DNA of 24,464 nt from assembly GCA_017430675.1 (NCBI GenBank), contig JAFRMM010000208.1, positions 1-24,464 of the forward strand, given 5' to 3'. Shown here one piece after another: positions 1 through 7,709 of the stretch; positions within the stretch are counted from its first letter, which is position 1; each line of letters opens with the position of its first letter. A program made the position numbers and the translations under genes. The notes under the pieces were generated by a model. It was not told the origin of the DNA. It worked only from the letters and a program-made list of their open reading frames with translations, and did not search any database. This DNA comes from Prevotella sp. Lineage in GTDB: Bacteria > Bacteroidota > Bacteroidia > Bacteroidales > Bacteroidaceae.

Positions 1-46
1 ATGTGGATGCGCCGCTTGTTCTGTTGTAAGGCACGGGGATCAAATA

Positions 47-145
47 GGCAGTGACTTTCGGGAAATACTCAATGACTATTGAAAAATACTCAATGAGTAT
101 TTCGAAATAGTCATTGACTAATTTCCAAAAAGCATTGAGTAATTT
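47..145 (-). repeat. Dispersed hairpin repeat, long copy, downstream of dnaB
   Basis: This 99-bp element, read on the minus strand as dnaB is transcribed, aligns end to end with a 78-bp copy at 23680-23757 on the plus strand downstream of feoAB. A 17-nt edge (129-145) and a 15-nt edge (47-61) are identical in the two copies. An outer imperfect stem pairs 61-80 with 106-126. Its loop holds a second, perfect 19-nt palindrome (84-102, two 9-bp arms around base 93). The short copy has only a 4-nt loop at that place, so the extra ~21 bp sits exactly in the hairpin loop. Position after a stop codon suggests a terminator or 3'-end stabilising hairpin; a REP- or MITE-like element is the alternative. 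Confidence 0.8.
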
Positions 146-177
146 CCAAGAAGTCTCAGATTTCCAAGAAGTCTCAG
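142..177. repeat. Perfect 18-bp tandem duplication over the dnaB stop codon
   Basis: ATTTCCAAGAAGTCTCAG occurs twice without a gap, at 142-159 and 160-177. The dnaB stop (TGA on the minus strand, 174-176) lies in the second copy. Because the unit is 18 nt, the first copy carries another TGA in the same frame at 156-158, so dnaB ends with two in-frame stops. A weaker third relative (ATTTCCAAAAAG, from 121) joins the block to the hairpin repeat. Confidence 0.9.
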
Positions 178-1733
178 AACGGCAGGGGACCGTCGTTCGA
201 GGGTGGCGGGATGGTGGCGCTGCCGAAGGGGTCGTAGCCCTCGGGCATGTCGGGCGGCGTGTTGTTGTTGCCGTTCACCCGCGAGCCCAGTATCTCACCG
301 CCGCCCGCCGGGGCACGGTTGCCCAGGTTCTTGTCCTCGGGATTCTCGAAACGCGTATATTCGCCCCGGAAGGTCAGCAGCACGTCGCCTGTGGCACCCT
401 TACGGTGCTTGGCGATGATGATCTGCGCCATGCCGTGCAGGTCGCGGCCGTTGTCGTCCTGATAGATATGGTAGTACTCGGGACGGTGCACGAAGATCAC
501 CATGTCGGCATCCTGCTCGATGGCACCCGACTCACGGAGGTCGGAGAGTTGCGGTCGCTTGCCCTCCAGTCCCTCGCGGCTCTCCACGCCACGGTTCAAC
601 TGGCTCAGGGCGAGGATGGGGATGTCGAGTTCCTTGGCCAGACTCTTCAGCGAGCGTGAGATCGTCGATACCTCCTCCTGTCGCGAGGAGAAGCGCATGC
701 CGTTGGCGTTCATCAGTTGCAGGTAGTCGATCATGATGAGTTTCACGCCATGCTCGCGCACCAGCCGGCGGGCCTTGGTGCGCAGTTCGAAGACGGAGAG
801 GCCGGGTGTGTCGTCGATATAGAGCGGTGACCCCAGGAGGTTGTTGATCCGCTTGTCGAGCCGTTCCCACTCGTCGCGCTGCAACTGTCCGTTCAGGATC
901 TTCGAGCCCTGGATCTCGCAGACGTTCGAGATGAGGCGGTTCACGAGTTGCACGTTCGACATTTCCAGTGAGAAGAAGGCCATCGGTATCTGCAGGTCGG
1001 CGGCGATGTTCTTCGCCATCGACAGGGCGAACGAGGTCTTGCCCATGGCGGGTCGTCCGGCGATGATCACGAGGTCGGAGGCCTGCCAGCCGCTGGTGAT
1101 GTCGTCGAGTTTGTAGTAGCCAGTGGAGACACCCGTCAGGCCGTCGGTATTCTTGGCCGCGTTCTGTATGGTCTTGACGGCCTGCGCGATCACGGGGTCG
1201 ATGGCCGTATAGTCCTTCTTCATGTTGCGCTGCGAGAGTTCGTAAAGCGAACCCTCGGCCTCCTGCATCAGTTCCTCCACGTCGATGGTCTCGTCGAAGG
1301 CCTTCGTCTCGATGACGCTGGCGAAGGAGATCAGTTGCCGTGCGAGCGACTTCTGGGCGACGATGTTGGCATGGTACTCGATGTTGGCCGACGAGGCCAC
1401 GCGCGAACTCAGTTCCGCCACGTAGGTAGGTCCTCCCACCTCGTCGAGCGTTCCCTGTTTGGCCAGTTCCTCGGTCACCGTCAGCACATCGACGGGCTTC
1501 TCCGCCATGCTCAGGTCACGGATGGCGGTATAGACCATCTGGTTGCGGGGTTCGTAGAAACTCTCCGGGTGCAGTGTCTCGCAGACCACGGCATAGGCGT
1601 CCTTGTCGATCATCAGGGCACCCAGCACGGCCTTCTCCACCTCGAGGGCCTGCGGTTGCAGGTGGCCGTAGGTGTTGTCAACAGGCTGCTGTCTGCGCTG
1701 CCTTCTCTGGTTATTGTTCTGTTGTTCAGGCAT
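174..1733 (-). CDS. dnaB: Replicative DNA helicase DnaB
   Basis: This is the hexameric 5'-3' replicative helicase that unwinds the fork and recruits primase. The 519-residue protein has a low-complexity N-terminus (residues 1-20, Gln/Asn/Arg rich), the DnaB N-terminal domain (about 25-130), a linker, and a RecA-like domain (about 200-465). Visible motifs are Walker A GRPAMGKT (226-233), Walker B KLIMIDYLQL (331-340), the LRESGAIEQDAD segment (399-410) and KHRKG (442-446), which carries the expected arginine finger. A Gly/Pro/Asn-rich tail of about 50 residues follows. The ATG start lies 22 bp after the rarA stop, so the two are probably cotranscribed. No intein or frameshift is seen. The 3' end lies inside a tandem duplication. 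Confidence 0.97.
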   Translation of the reverse strand: MPEQQNNNQRRQRRQQPVDNTYGHLQPQALEVEKAVLGALMIDKDAYAVVCETLHPESFYEPRNQMVYTAIRDLSMAEKPVDVLTVTEELAKQGTLDEVGGPTYVAELSSRVASSANIEYHANIVAQKSLARQLISFASVIETKAFDETIDVEELMQEAEGSLYELSQRNMKKDYTAIDPVIAQAVKTIQNAAKNTDGLTGVSTGYYKLDDITSGWQASDLVIIAGRPAMGKTSFALSMAKNIAADLQIPMAFFSLEMSNVQLVNRLISNVCEIQGSKILNGQLQRDEWERLDKRINNLLGSPLYIDDTPGLSVFELRTKARRLVREHGVKLIMIDYLQLMNANGMRFSSRQEEVSTISRSLKSLAKELDIPILALSQLNRGVESREGLEGKRPQLSDLRESGAIEQDADMVIFVHRPEYYHIYQDDNGRDLHGMAQIIIAKHRKGATGDVLLTFRGEYTRFENPEDKNLGNRAPAGGGEILGSRVNGNNNTPPDMPEGYDPFGSATIPPPSNDGPLPF

Positions 1734-1755
1734 ATCTATGATTACTTTTTCCTAT

Positions 1756-3030
1756 TCATTCCTCGTACCTCTTTCCCCAGTAGTTCACCATCCGCTGGTA
1801 CATCTTCTCCTCCGTGGGGTTATGCTGTCCGTGCCAGAGCCGTTCATTGACGAGGGTGTCGGGCATGTACTGCTGGGGGGTGAAGTGCCCCGGGAAGTCG
1901 TGCGGATACTGGTAGCCGTCGTGGTAGCCCAGTTCCTTCATCAGTTCCGTGGGCGCGTTGCGGATGGGCAGCGGCACGGGCTGGTTGCCCGTCTGCCTCA
2001 CCAGCGAGAGGGCGGCATCCACACCGAGGTAGGCGCTGTTGCTCTTCGGCGACGTGGCCAGATAGACCGTCGCCTCGGCCAGGGGGATGCGCCCTTCCGG
2101 CCATCCGATCTTCATCACGGCATCGAAGGCGGCATTGGCCAGCAGCAGGGCGTTGGGATTGGCCAGTCCGATATCCTCGGCGGCACTGATCACCAGTCGG
2201 CGGGCGATGAACTGCGGGTCTTCCCCACCCTCGATCATCCGCGCCAGCCAGTAGAGGGCCGCGTCGGGATCCGAGCCGCGGATGCTCTTGATGAAGGCGG
2301 AGATGATGTCGTAGTGCATCTCCCCGTCCTTGTCGTAGGCCAGCGGGTTCTGCTGCAGACGGCTGACGACCATCTCGTCGGTGATCACCACCTCGTCAGA
2401 CACTTCCGCCTCGACCACAAGTTCCAGGATATTAAGCAGTTTGCGCGCATCGCCTCCACTAAACCTTAGGATGGCTCCCGTCTCCTTCACCGTGATATTT
2501 CTCTCCTTCAGGATGGCATCCTGTGTGATGGCCCTGTCGAGCAGTCTCAGCAGGTCGTCCTTCTCCAGCGACTTCAGCACGTAGAGTTGGCAGCGGGAGA
2601 GCAGCGGGCGGATCACCTCAAAGGAGGGATTCTCCGTGGTGGCGCCGATCAGCGTGACGACCCCCTTCTCCACGGCCCCTAAGAGCGAGTCCTGCTGGGA
2701 TTTCGAGAAGCGGTGGATCTCGTCGATGAAGAGGATCGGCGACGCCTCGTTGAAGAACCGGCCTTTCTGCGCCTTCTCGATCACGTCGCGCACGTCCTTC
2801 ACGCCGCTCGTCACGGCCGACAGCGTAAAGAACGGCGTCTCCAACTTGTGGGCGATGATCTGCGCCAGGGTGGTCTTCCCCACGCCCGGAGGTCCCCAGA
2901 GGATGAAAGAAGAGATGCGCCCTGCGTCGATCATCTTCCGCAGGACGGCTCCCTCGCCTACCAGATGCTCTTGTCCGATATACTCCTCAAGCGTGCGGGG
3001 ACGAAGTCTTTCTGCCAGTGGTTGTGCCAT
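1756..3030 (-). CDS. rarA: Replication-associated recombination protein RarA (MgsA), AAA+ ATPase
   Basis: RarA is a clamp-loader-related AAA+ ATPase that acts at stalled or gapped replication forks. The product has 424 residues when begun at the ATG at 3030, matching MAQPLAERLRP; a TTG four codons upstream (3042) is possible but falls inside the -7 box and is unlikely. Motifs: Walker A GPPGVGKT (46-53), Walker B ILFIDEIHR (99-107), sensor-1 GATTENPSF (from 129), then the long C-terminal region with GGDARKLLN and EDIGLANP typical of the family. It is first in an operon with dnaB, a functionally sensible pairing. The -7 box ends only about 9 bp before the ATG, so the leader should be very short. 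Confidence 0.95.
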   Translation of the reverse strand: MAQPLAERLRPRTLEEYIGQEHLVGEGAVLRKMIDAGRISSFILWGPPGVGKTTLAQIIAHKLETPFFTLSAVTSGVKDVRDVIEKAQKGRFFNEASPILFIDEIHRFSKSQQDSLLGAVEKGVVTLIGATTENPSFEVIRPLLSRCQLYVLKSLEKDDLLRLLDRAITQDAILKERNITVKETGAILRFSGGDARKLLNILELVVEAEVSDEVVITDEMVVSRLQQNPLAYDKDGEMHYDIISAFIKSIRGSDPDAALYWLARMIEGGEDPQFIARRLVISAAEDIGLANPNALLLANAAFDAVMKIGWPEGRIPLAEATVYLATSPKSNSAYLGVDAALSLVRQTGNQPVPLPIRNAPTELMKELGYHDGYQYPHDFPGHFTPQQYMPDTLVNERLWHGQHNPTEEKMYQRMVNYWGKRYEE

Positions 3031-3038
3031 AATCGGGC

Positions 3039-3070
3039 ACAAAGATACGCTAAAATGCGAAAATTACAAA
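3039..3070 (-). promoter_or_regulatory. Bacteroidota-type promoter of rarA-dnaB
   Basis: On the minus strand a -33 TTTG (3070-3067) is followed after exactly 19 bp by TATCTTTGT (3047-3039). This is an excellent match to the Bacteroidota housekeeping sigma consensus TTTG-N19-TAnnTTTG. The expected start of transcription is only about 5 nt before the rarA ATG. Confidence 0.8.
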
Positions 3071-3086
3071 AAATATCGTCCAAAAA

Positions 3087-3119
3087 CTTGCTAATAAAAA
3101 ATAAAGTTTTTACATTTGC
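3087..3119 (+). promoter_or_regulatory. Bacteroidota-type promoter for the 3139-8368 operon
   Basis: A perfect -7 element TACATTTGC lies at 3111-3119, with CTTG at 3087-3090 as a near-match -33 element 20 bp upstream. It drives the plus-strand operon and is arranged back to back with the rarA promoter in an A/T-rich 108-bp divergent spacer. Confidence 0.75.
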
Positions 3120-3138
3120 AGAAAAAAAGAAAAATAAT

Positions 3139-3972
3139 ATGGCAAGAACAAAACAACAGCAACCGGAAAGTAATCCCTCTCTATCTATCAAGGCCGTCAC
3201 CAAGGGCAGTGTCTGGGACATTCAGGAGAATGATGTCATACGCATGTGGGAGGCCGCCTCGAAGGATGCCGAAGTCAAGGAGAACGTGCAGCACTATCTC
3301 GACATCTTCAAGAGTGCCTTCCTCATTGAGGAGATCAAGGAGGACATCCTTCTGGTGAAGAAGAGTTATGAGAAGCGCGGCTATAAGATAGCACAGATCA
3401 AGTTCGACGAGGGCATGAAGTTCGCATGGGCCATCAAGAAGCGCCCCATCATGCGCGTGACGGACCTGACCTACGAGAATATCCGCCACATCTCCGCCGC
3501 CAAACTCGTGGAGGTGCTCGACCGTAACTTCGGCGGCGGCTGGGACTCCCTGCCCCAGTCCATCCAGGACATCATCCTGAGTGGCTTCGACATCTCCACC
3601 ACAACCCTTCCGAAAGACCGTCTCCACAAGAAGGGCGGCATGTACGAGAAGAAGGTGGAGGACGGCTTCGACGTCTTAGAAGTGGAGAAAGGCGGCTGGG
3701 TGGAGGCCATCTTCGCCAAACTGAAGCCCGAGCAGGAACGCATCAGGATGCAGTTCTCCGAGAAGCGCCAGGACGGTGATGAAGTCGGCGACGAGGAAGA
3801 CGAGGACTTCGAGGTGGAGGACAACTACAGTTCCCACGACGAGGAGGACAGCGAGGTGGAGGATCCCAACGACGACGAGATCACCGAGGACAACTACTCC
3901 ACGATGATGGATCTCGGCAGCGAGGATCCCGACGATGAGGCCGCGAACCTGATCGACTATGTAGATGAATGA
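3139..3972 (+). CDS. Conserved-looking protein of unknown function with an acidic C-terminal tail
   Basis: I do not recognise this family. The 277-residue protein starts at an ATG (MARTKQQQPES) about 20 bp after a perfect -7 box; upstream in-frame codons belong to the rarA side and are not credible. No signal peptide or membrane segment is visible, so it should be cytoplasmic. Residues 20-200 look like a compact mixed helical domain with many charged residues (KKSYEKRGYKIAQIKFDEGMKFAWAIKK at about 74-101 in two basic patches). From residue 212 to the end, 33 of 66 residues are Asp or Glu, and EDNYS appears twice (about 227 and 250). The tail could mimic nucleic acid or bind cations or basic proteins; that is inference. 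It is 31 bp upstream of hppA and probably cotranscribed with it. Confidence 0.85.
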   Translation: MARTKQQQPESNPSLSIKAVTKGSVWDIQENDVIRMWEAASKDAEVKENVQHYLDIFKSAFLIEEIKEDILLVKKSYEKRGYKIAQIKFDEGMKFAWAIKKRPIMRVTDLTYENIRHISAAKLVEVLDRNFGGGWDSLPQSIQDIILSGFDISTTTLPKDRLHKKGGMYEKKVEDGFDVLEVEKGGWVEAIFAKLKPEQERIRMQFSEKRQDGDEVGDEEDEDFEVEDNYSSHDEEDSEVEDPNDDEITEDNYSTMMDLGSEDPDDEAANLIDYVDE

Positions 3973-4003
3973 CAAACATACCATTAACTAACAACTGTAT
4001 TAT

Positions 4004-6199
4004 ATGAACATTCCCGCAGTATTTTGGCTTGTGCCCGTCGCATCCGTCGTGGCATTAGGCATGGCGTGGTTCTTCTTCAAGCAGATGATCTCTGCCGACG
4101 AGGGGACACCGCGAATGAGAGAGATTGCGCTTTACGTGCGCAAAGGTGCTATGGCTTATCTTAAGCAGCAGTACAAGGTCGTTTGCATCGTGTTTGCGGT
4201 GCTCTGTGCACTCTTCGCCTTCATGGCCTATGGCCTGAACGTGCAGAACCCCTGGGTGCCCTTCGCCTTCCTCACCGGCGGTTTCTTCTCCGGTCTGGCA
4301 GGCTTCTTCGGCATGAAGACCGCCACCTACGCCTCTGCCCGCACGGCCAACGCCGCCCGCCAGAGCATGGATGCCGGACTGAAGATCGCCTTCCGCTCGG
4401 GTGCAGTGATGGGTCTGACGGTCGTCGGACTGGGACTGCTTGACATCGCTATCTGGTTCCTGGTGCTCAACCACTTCTACCAGGGTGACGAGATGGCCCT
4501 CATCACCATCACCACCACCATGCTGACCTTCGGTATGGGTGCCTCTACGCAGGCACTGTTTGCCCGTGTCGGCGGCGGTATCTACACGAAGGCAGCCGAC
4601 GTGGGTGCCGACATCGTGGGTAAGGTCGAGGCCGACATCCCCGAGGACGACCCGCGCAACCCCGCCACCATTGCCGACAACGTGGGTGACAACGTGGGCG
4701 ACGTGGCCGGTATGGGTGCCGACCTCTACGAGAGTTATTGCGGATCCATCCTCTCCACAGCCGCCCTGGGTGCCGCTGCCTTTGGCGTGATGGGTCTCGA
4801 GATCCAACTCAAGGCCGTCATCGCCCCGATGCTCATCGCCTCCGTGGGCGTGTTCCTCTCCCTGCTGGGAATCTTCCTGGTACGCACGAAGGAAGGTGCC
4901 ACGATGAAGGACCTGCTCCGTTCGCTCGCCCTCGGCACGAACGTCAGTGCCATCCTCATCGCCATCGCCACCTTCGCCATCCTCTACCTGTTGGGTATCG
5001 AGAACTGGCTGGGCCTCTCCTTCTCCGTCATCTCCGGTCTGGCTGCCGGTGTCATCATCGGACAGGCTACCGAATACTATACTTCCCACTCTTACAAGCC
5101 GACGCAGAAGATCTCCGAGGCCGGACAGACCGGTGCCGCCACCGTGATCATCAAGGGTATCGGTACGGGCATGATCTCTACCTGCATCCCCGTGATCACC
5201 ATCGGCGTGGCCATCATGCTGAGTTACCTCTGTGCCAACGGCTTCGACCTCTCCATGTCATCCACCTCCCTGGCTCATGGCCTCTATGGTATCGGTATCG
5301 CCGCCGTGGGTATGCTCTCCACACTGGGCATCACACTGGCCACCGACGCCTACGGACCCATCGCCGACAATGCCGGCGGTAATGCCGAGATGTGCGGACT
5401 GGGTGAGGAGGTGCGCCACCGCACGGATGCCCTCGACGCACTGGGCAACACGACAGCCGCCACAGGTAAGGGCTTCGCCATCGGCTCTGCTGCCCTCACC
5501 GCCCTGGCACTTCTCGCCTCCTACATCGAGGAGATCAAGATCGCCATGGCCCGTGCGGAACAGACCCTGACGAACGTGGCAGGAGACGTGATCTCGGCTA
5601 CCGACGCCACCATCCCCGACTTCATGAACTACTTCCAGATCAACCTCATGAACCCCCGTGTGATCGTGGGTGCCTTCATCGGCGCCATGGCCGCCTTCCT
5701 GTTCTGTGGTATGACCATGGAGGCTGTAGGCCGCGCTGCCGAGAAGATGGTGCAGGAGGTGCGCCGTCAGTTTAAGGAGATCGCCGGCATCCTCGAAGGT
5801 ACGGGCACGCCCGACTACGGCCGTTGCGTGGAGATCTCCACCCGTGCTGCCCAGCATGAGATGGTCGTTCCCTCCATCCTCGCCATCATCATCCCCATCA
5901 TCGTGGGTTGCGTGCTCGGCGTGGCCGGTGTCCTCGGACTGCTCGTAGGCGGTCTGGCAGGAGGCTTCACCCTCGCCGTGTTCATGGCTAATGCCGGAGG
6001 CGCCTGGGACAATGCCAAGAAGAACATCGAGGAGGGCAACTTCGGTGGCAAGGGCTCCTTCGCACATAAGGCTTGCATCGTCGGCGATACCGTCGGTGAC
6101 CCGTTCAAGGACACCTCCGGTCCCTCACTGAACATTCTGATCAAACTGATGTCGATGGTGAGCATCGTGATGGCAGGTCTCACCGTGGCATTCTCATAG
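4004..6199 (+). CDS. hppA: K+-dependent membrane-bound ion-translocating pyrophosphatase
   Basis: This membrane enzyme hydrolyses cytosolic pyrophosphate to pump cations across the inner membrane. The 731-residue protein has about 16 hydrophobic segments, as the family does. Pyrophosphate/Mg-binding motifs are all present: EADIPEDDPRNPATIADNVG (209-228) with DNVGDNVGD at 225-233, DAYGPIADNAGG (448-459), AWDNAKK (667-673) and GDTVGDPFKDTSGPS (694-708). In GNTTAATGKG (481-490) residue 485 is Ala rather than the Lys of K+-independent enzymes, which places it in the K+-dependent group. That group pumps Na+, H+ or both; relatives in Bacteroides have been described as pumping both ions, but the sequence alone does not settle it here. 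It lies in one operon with the acidic protein upstream and the phosphatase 19 bp downstream. Confidence 0.96.
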   Translation: MNIPAVFWLVPVASVVALGMAWFFFKQMISADEGTPRMREIALYVRKGAMAYLKQQYKVVCIVFAVLCALFAFMAYGLNVQNPWVPFAFLTGGFFSGLAGFFGMKTATYASARTANAARQSMDAGLKIAFRSGAVMGLTVVGLGLLDIAIWFLVLNHFYQGDEMALITITTTMLTFGMGASTQALFARVGGGIYTKAADVGADIVGKVEADIPEDDPRNPATIADNVGDNVGDVAGMGADLYESYCGSILSTAALGAAAFGVMGLEIQLKAVIAPMLIASVGVFLSLLGIFLVRTKEGATMKDLLRSLALGTNVSAILIAIATFAILYLLGIENWLGLSFSVISGLAAGVIIGQATEYYTSHSYKPTQKISEAGQTGAATVIIKGIGTGMISTCIPVITIGVAIMLSYLCANGFDLSMSSTSLAHGLYGIGIAAVGMLSTLGITLATDAYGPIADNAGGNAEMCGLGEEVRHRTDALDALGNTTAATGKGFAIGSAALTALALLASYIEEIKIAMARAEQTLTNVAGDVISATDATIPDFMNYFQINLMNPRVIVGAFIGAMAAFLFCGMTMEAVGRAAEKMVQEVRRQFKEIAGILEGTGTPDYGRCVEISTRAAQHEMVVPSILAIIIPIIVGCVLGVAGVLGLLVGGLAGGFTLAVFMANAGGAWDNAKKNIEEGNFGGKGSFAHKACIVGDTVGDPFKDTSGPSLNILIKLMSMVSIVMAGLTVAFS

Positions 6200-6218
6200 A
6201 AGCATCAGATCATCCATA

Positions 6219-7709
6219 ATGAAAAAGGAAACGCTATTATTCATTGCCGCAACCCTCTGGGGCGGCGGTATCCAGGCACAGGAGGTCCCGAACGCAGAAG
6301 AATTTCTTCCGGGGCCTCCTGCCATCAACTCCGTCCAGTACATCAAGGACTACCTCCAGTATGAATGGGGAAAGACCGAGCGCGAGACGGATCTCGGCAA
6401 ACAGGCGGAGATAGACTTCTACGCCCAGACGGCCAATTACCTGGATGCCTTCTCCAAGGTTGTCGGCATCGAACTGTCCGCCAGCAACACCCCCAACATC
6501 TACACGCTGTTCGACTACTGCATGACCTATGGCGAGAAGGCACAGGCACAGGCACAGAACTCGTACTTCTACCTCCGGCCTTATGCCAGGTTTAACCAGA
6601 CCACCCTGGTGCCGAGCCATGAGAATGAGTACAAGAATGTCAGTTCCTACCCCTCCAGCCAGGCCATGATGGGATGGCTCTTCGCACTGATGATGACAGA
6701 GATATGCCCCGACAAGCGGAATGAGATATTGGCGCGCGGCTATGCCTACGGCACCAGTTCCGTCATCTCAGGCTACCACTGGGACAGCGACTCCTACGCC
6801 GGTTGTCTGCTGGCCTCGGCCCTGGTGTCCAGACTCCATTCCCATACGGGTTTCAATGCGATGATCTCATCGGCCACTACTGAGTATGAGAAGAGGTCGG
6901 GCGTGACAAACAATAAGCGTTCCACTGTCGATGACGCCTACTTCACCTACGACGAACTCCCTGACGCCTATCTCTTCCTTCCAGAGCCTCCGTCCAATGT
7001 GTCGCCAGTCTTTGCCACAGACCTGAGCGCGCATATTGACGGTATCCTCACACGGACGGACACCTCGACCGACAAAGGTGCGACGGCCCTGAGGGATGTC
7101 GATGACAGCGCCAACTATTTCTGTACCATGTTTTCGGAGGTCCTCGGGAAGACGCTGTCGGAAAGCACCACTCCACAGTTGTACAAACTGTTCAACAGGA
7201 TCTATCCCTCAGCCGTCGATGCCACCCAGAGTTGCAAGGCCTACTACCATCGTCTCAGGCCATTCGTACAGTTGAACGAGTCAACGGCCTATCCCCCTGA
7301 CGAGGCCACGCTGAGGAACAATGGCTCCTATCCGTCGGGCCATGCCTGTGCCAGTTGGCTTTACGCCCTGGTGATGTCGGAGATTGTCCCGGACTATCAG
7401 GAAGAACTTCTCGCACGGGCATTCAAGTATGGCAACGGGCGCGTGATCACAGGCTATCACTGGCAGAGCGATGTCGATATGGGCCGTCTGGTGGGTGCCA
7501 CGACCTATGCCATCATGCACACCAAGAGCGACTTCATGGAGCAACTCGACCTGGCCAGGAAGGAGTTTAACGGCAGTTCCGCCATCCGTTCCGCGAAGGC
7601 CGACGAGACTCCAGGGACGAGGATCTACAACCTGCAGGGTGTCCGTCTTGACAAGAAGCCCACCCGTTCCGGCATCTATATCCAGGACAACAAGAAAGTG
7701 GCCTACTGA
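6219..7709 (+). CDS. Secreted tandem-domain class A acid phosphatase (PAP2 fold), N-terminal domain degenerate
   Basis: The 496-residue precursor has a signal peptide (1-20, cut near IQA-QEV) and two phosphatase domains of the class A nonspecific acid phosphatase/PAP2 type. The second (about 265-450) has the full signature K-x6-RP (K340, R347-P348), PSGH (372-375) and R408-x5-H414-x3-D418. The first (about 35-215) keeps RP (120-121) and GYHWDSD (185-191) but has Q113 for the Lys, PSSQ (145-148) for PSGH and S181 for the Arg, so it should be inactive. The C-terminus (about 468-490, RIYNLQGVRL...GIYIQ) resembles the short tail common on Prevotella secreted proteins. Substrate unknown; phosphomonoesters in the periplasm or at the surface are likely. 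Its stop overlaps the next start (TGATG). Confidence 0.9.
   Translation: MKKETLLFIAATLWGGGIQAQEVPNAEEFLPGPPAINSVQYIKDYLQYEWGKTERETDLGKQAEIDFYAQTANYLDAFSKVVGIELSASNTPNIYTLFDYCMTYGEKAQAQAQNSYFYLRPYARFNQTTLVPSHENEYKNVSSYPSSQAMMGWLFALMMTEICPDKRNEILARGYAYGTSSVISGYHWDSDSYAGCLLASALVSRLHSHTGFNAMISSATTEYEKRSGVTNNKRSTVDDAYFTYDELPDAYLFLPEPPSNVSPVFATDLSAHIDGILTRTDTSTDKGATALRDVDDSANYFCTMFSEVLGKTLSESTTPQLYKLFNRIYPSAVDATQSCKAYYHRLRPFVQLNESTAYPPDEATLRNNGSYPSGHACASWLYALVMSEIVPDYQEELLARAFKYGNGRVITGYHWQSDVDMGRLVGATTYAIMHTKSDFMEQLDLARKEFNGSSAIRSAKADETPGTRIYNLQGVRLDKKPTRSGIYIQDNKKVAY

Noticed and set aside
1..54. A short plus-strand frame open from the left edge to TGA at 52-54, possibly the end of an upstream gene.
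   Set aside because: Other frames close at 25-27 and 82-84, and 17 codons cannot show coding character; its stop lies inside the dispersed repeat.
1672..2469. 265-codon plus-strand frame opposite dnaB/rarA.
   Set aside because: Antisense shadow of a G+C-rich gene; the composition (Arg/Gly/Val/His-rich) is typical of such shadows and rarA is unmistakable on the other strand.
3028..3042. Upstream TTG start for rarA giving four more residues.
   Set aside because: It lies within the -7 promoter element, and MAQPLAERLRP is the normal family start.
4495..4522. CAC/CAT-rich run that would encode a histidine tract in another frame.
   Set aside because: In the true frame it encodes ITITTTM of a membrane helix; chance codon use.
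4055..5089. 344-codon minus-strand frame opposite hppA, rich in Gly, Glu, Asp and His.
   Set aside because: Antisense of repetitive hydrophobic codons in hppA; no promoter or domain pattern.
5258..6067. 269-codon minus-strand frame opposite the 3' half of hppA.
   Set aside because: Same kind of shadow; low-complexity composition.
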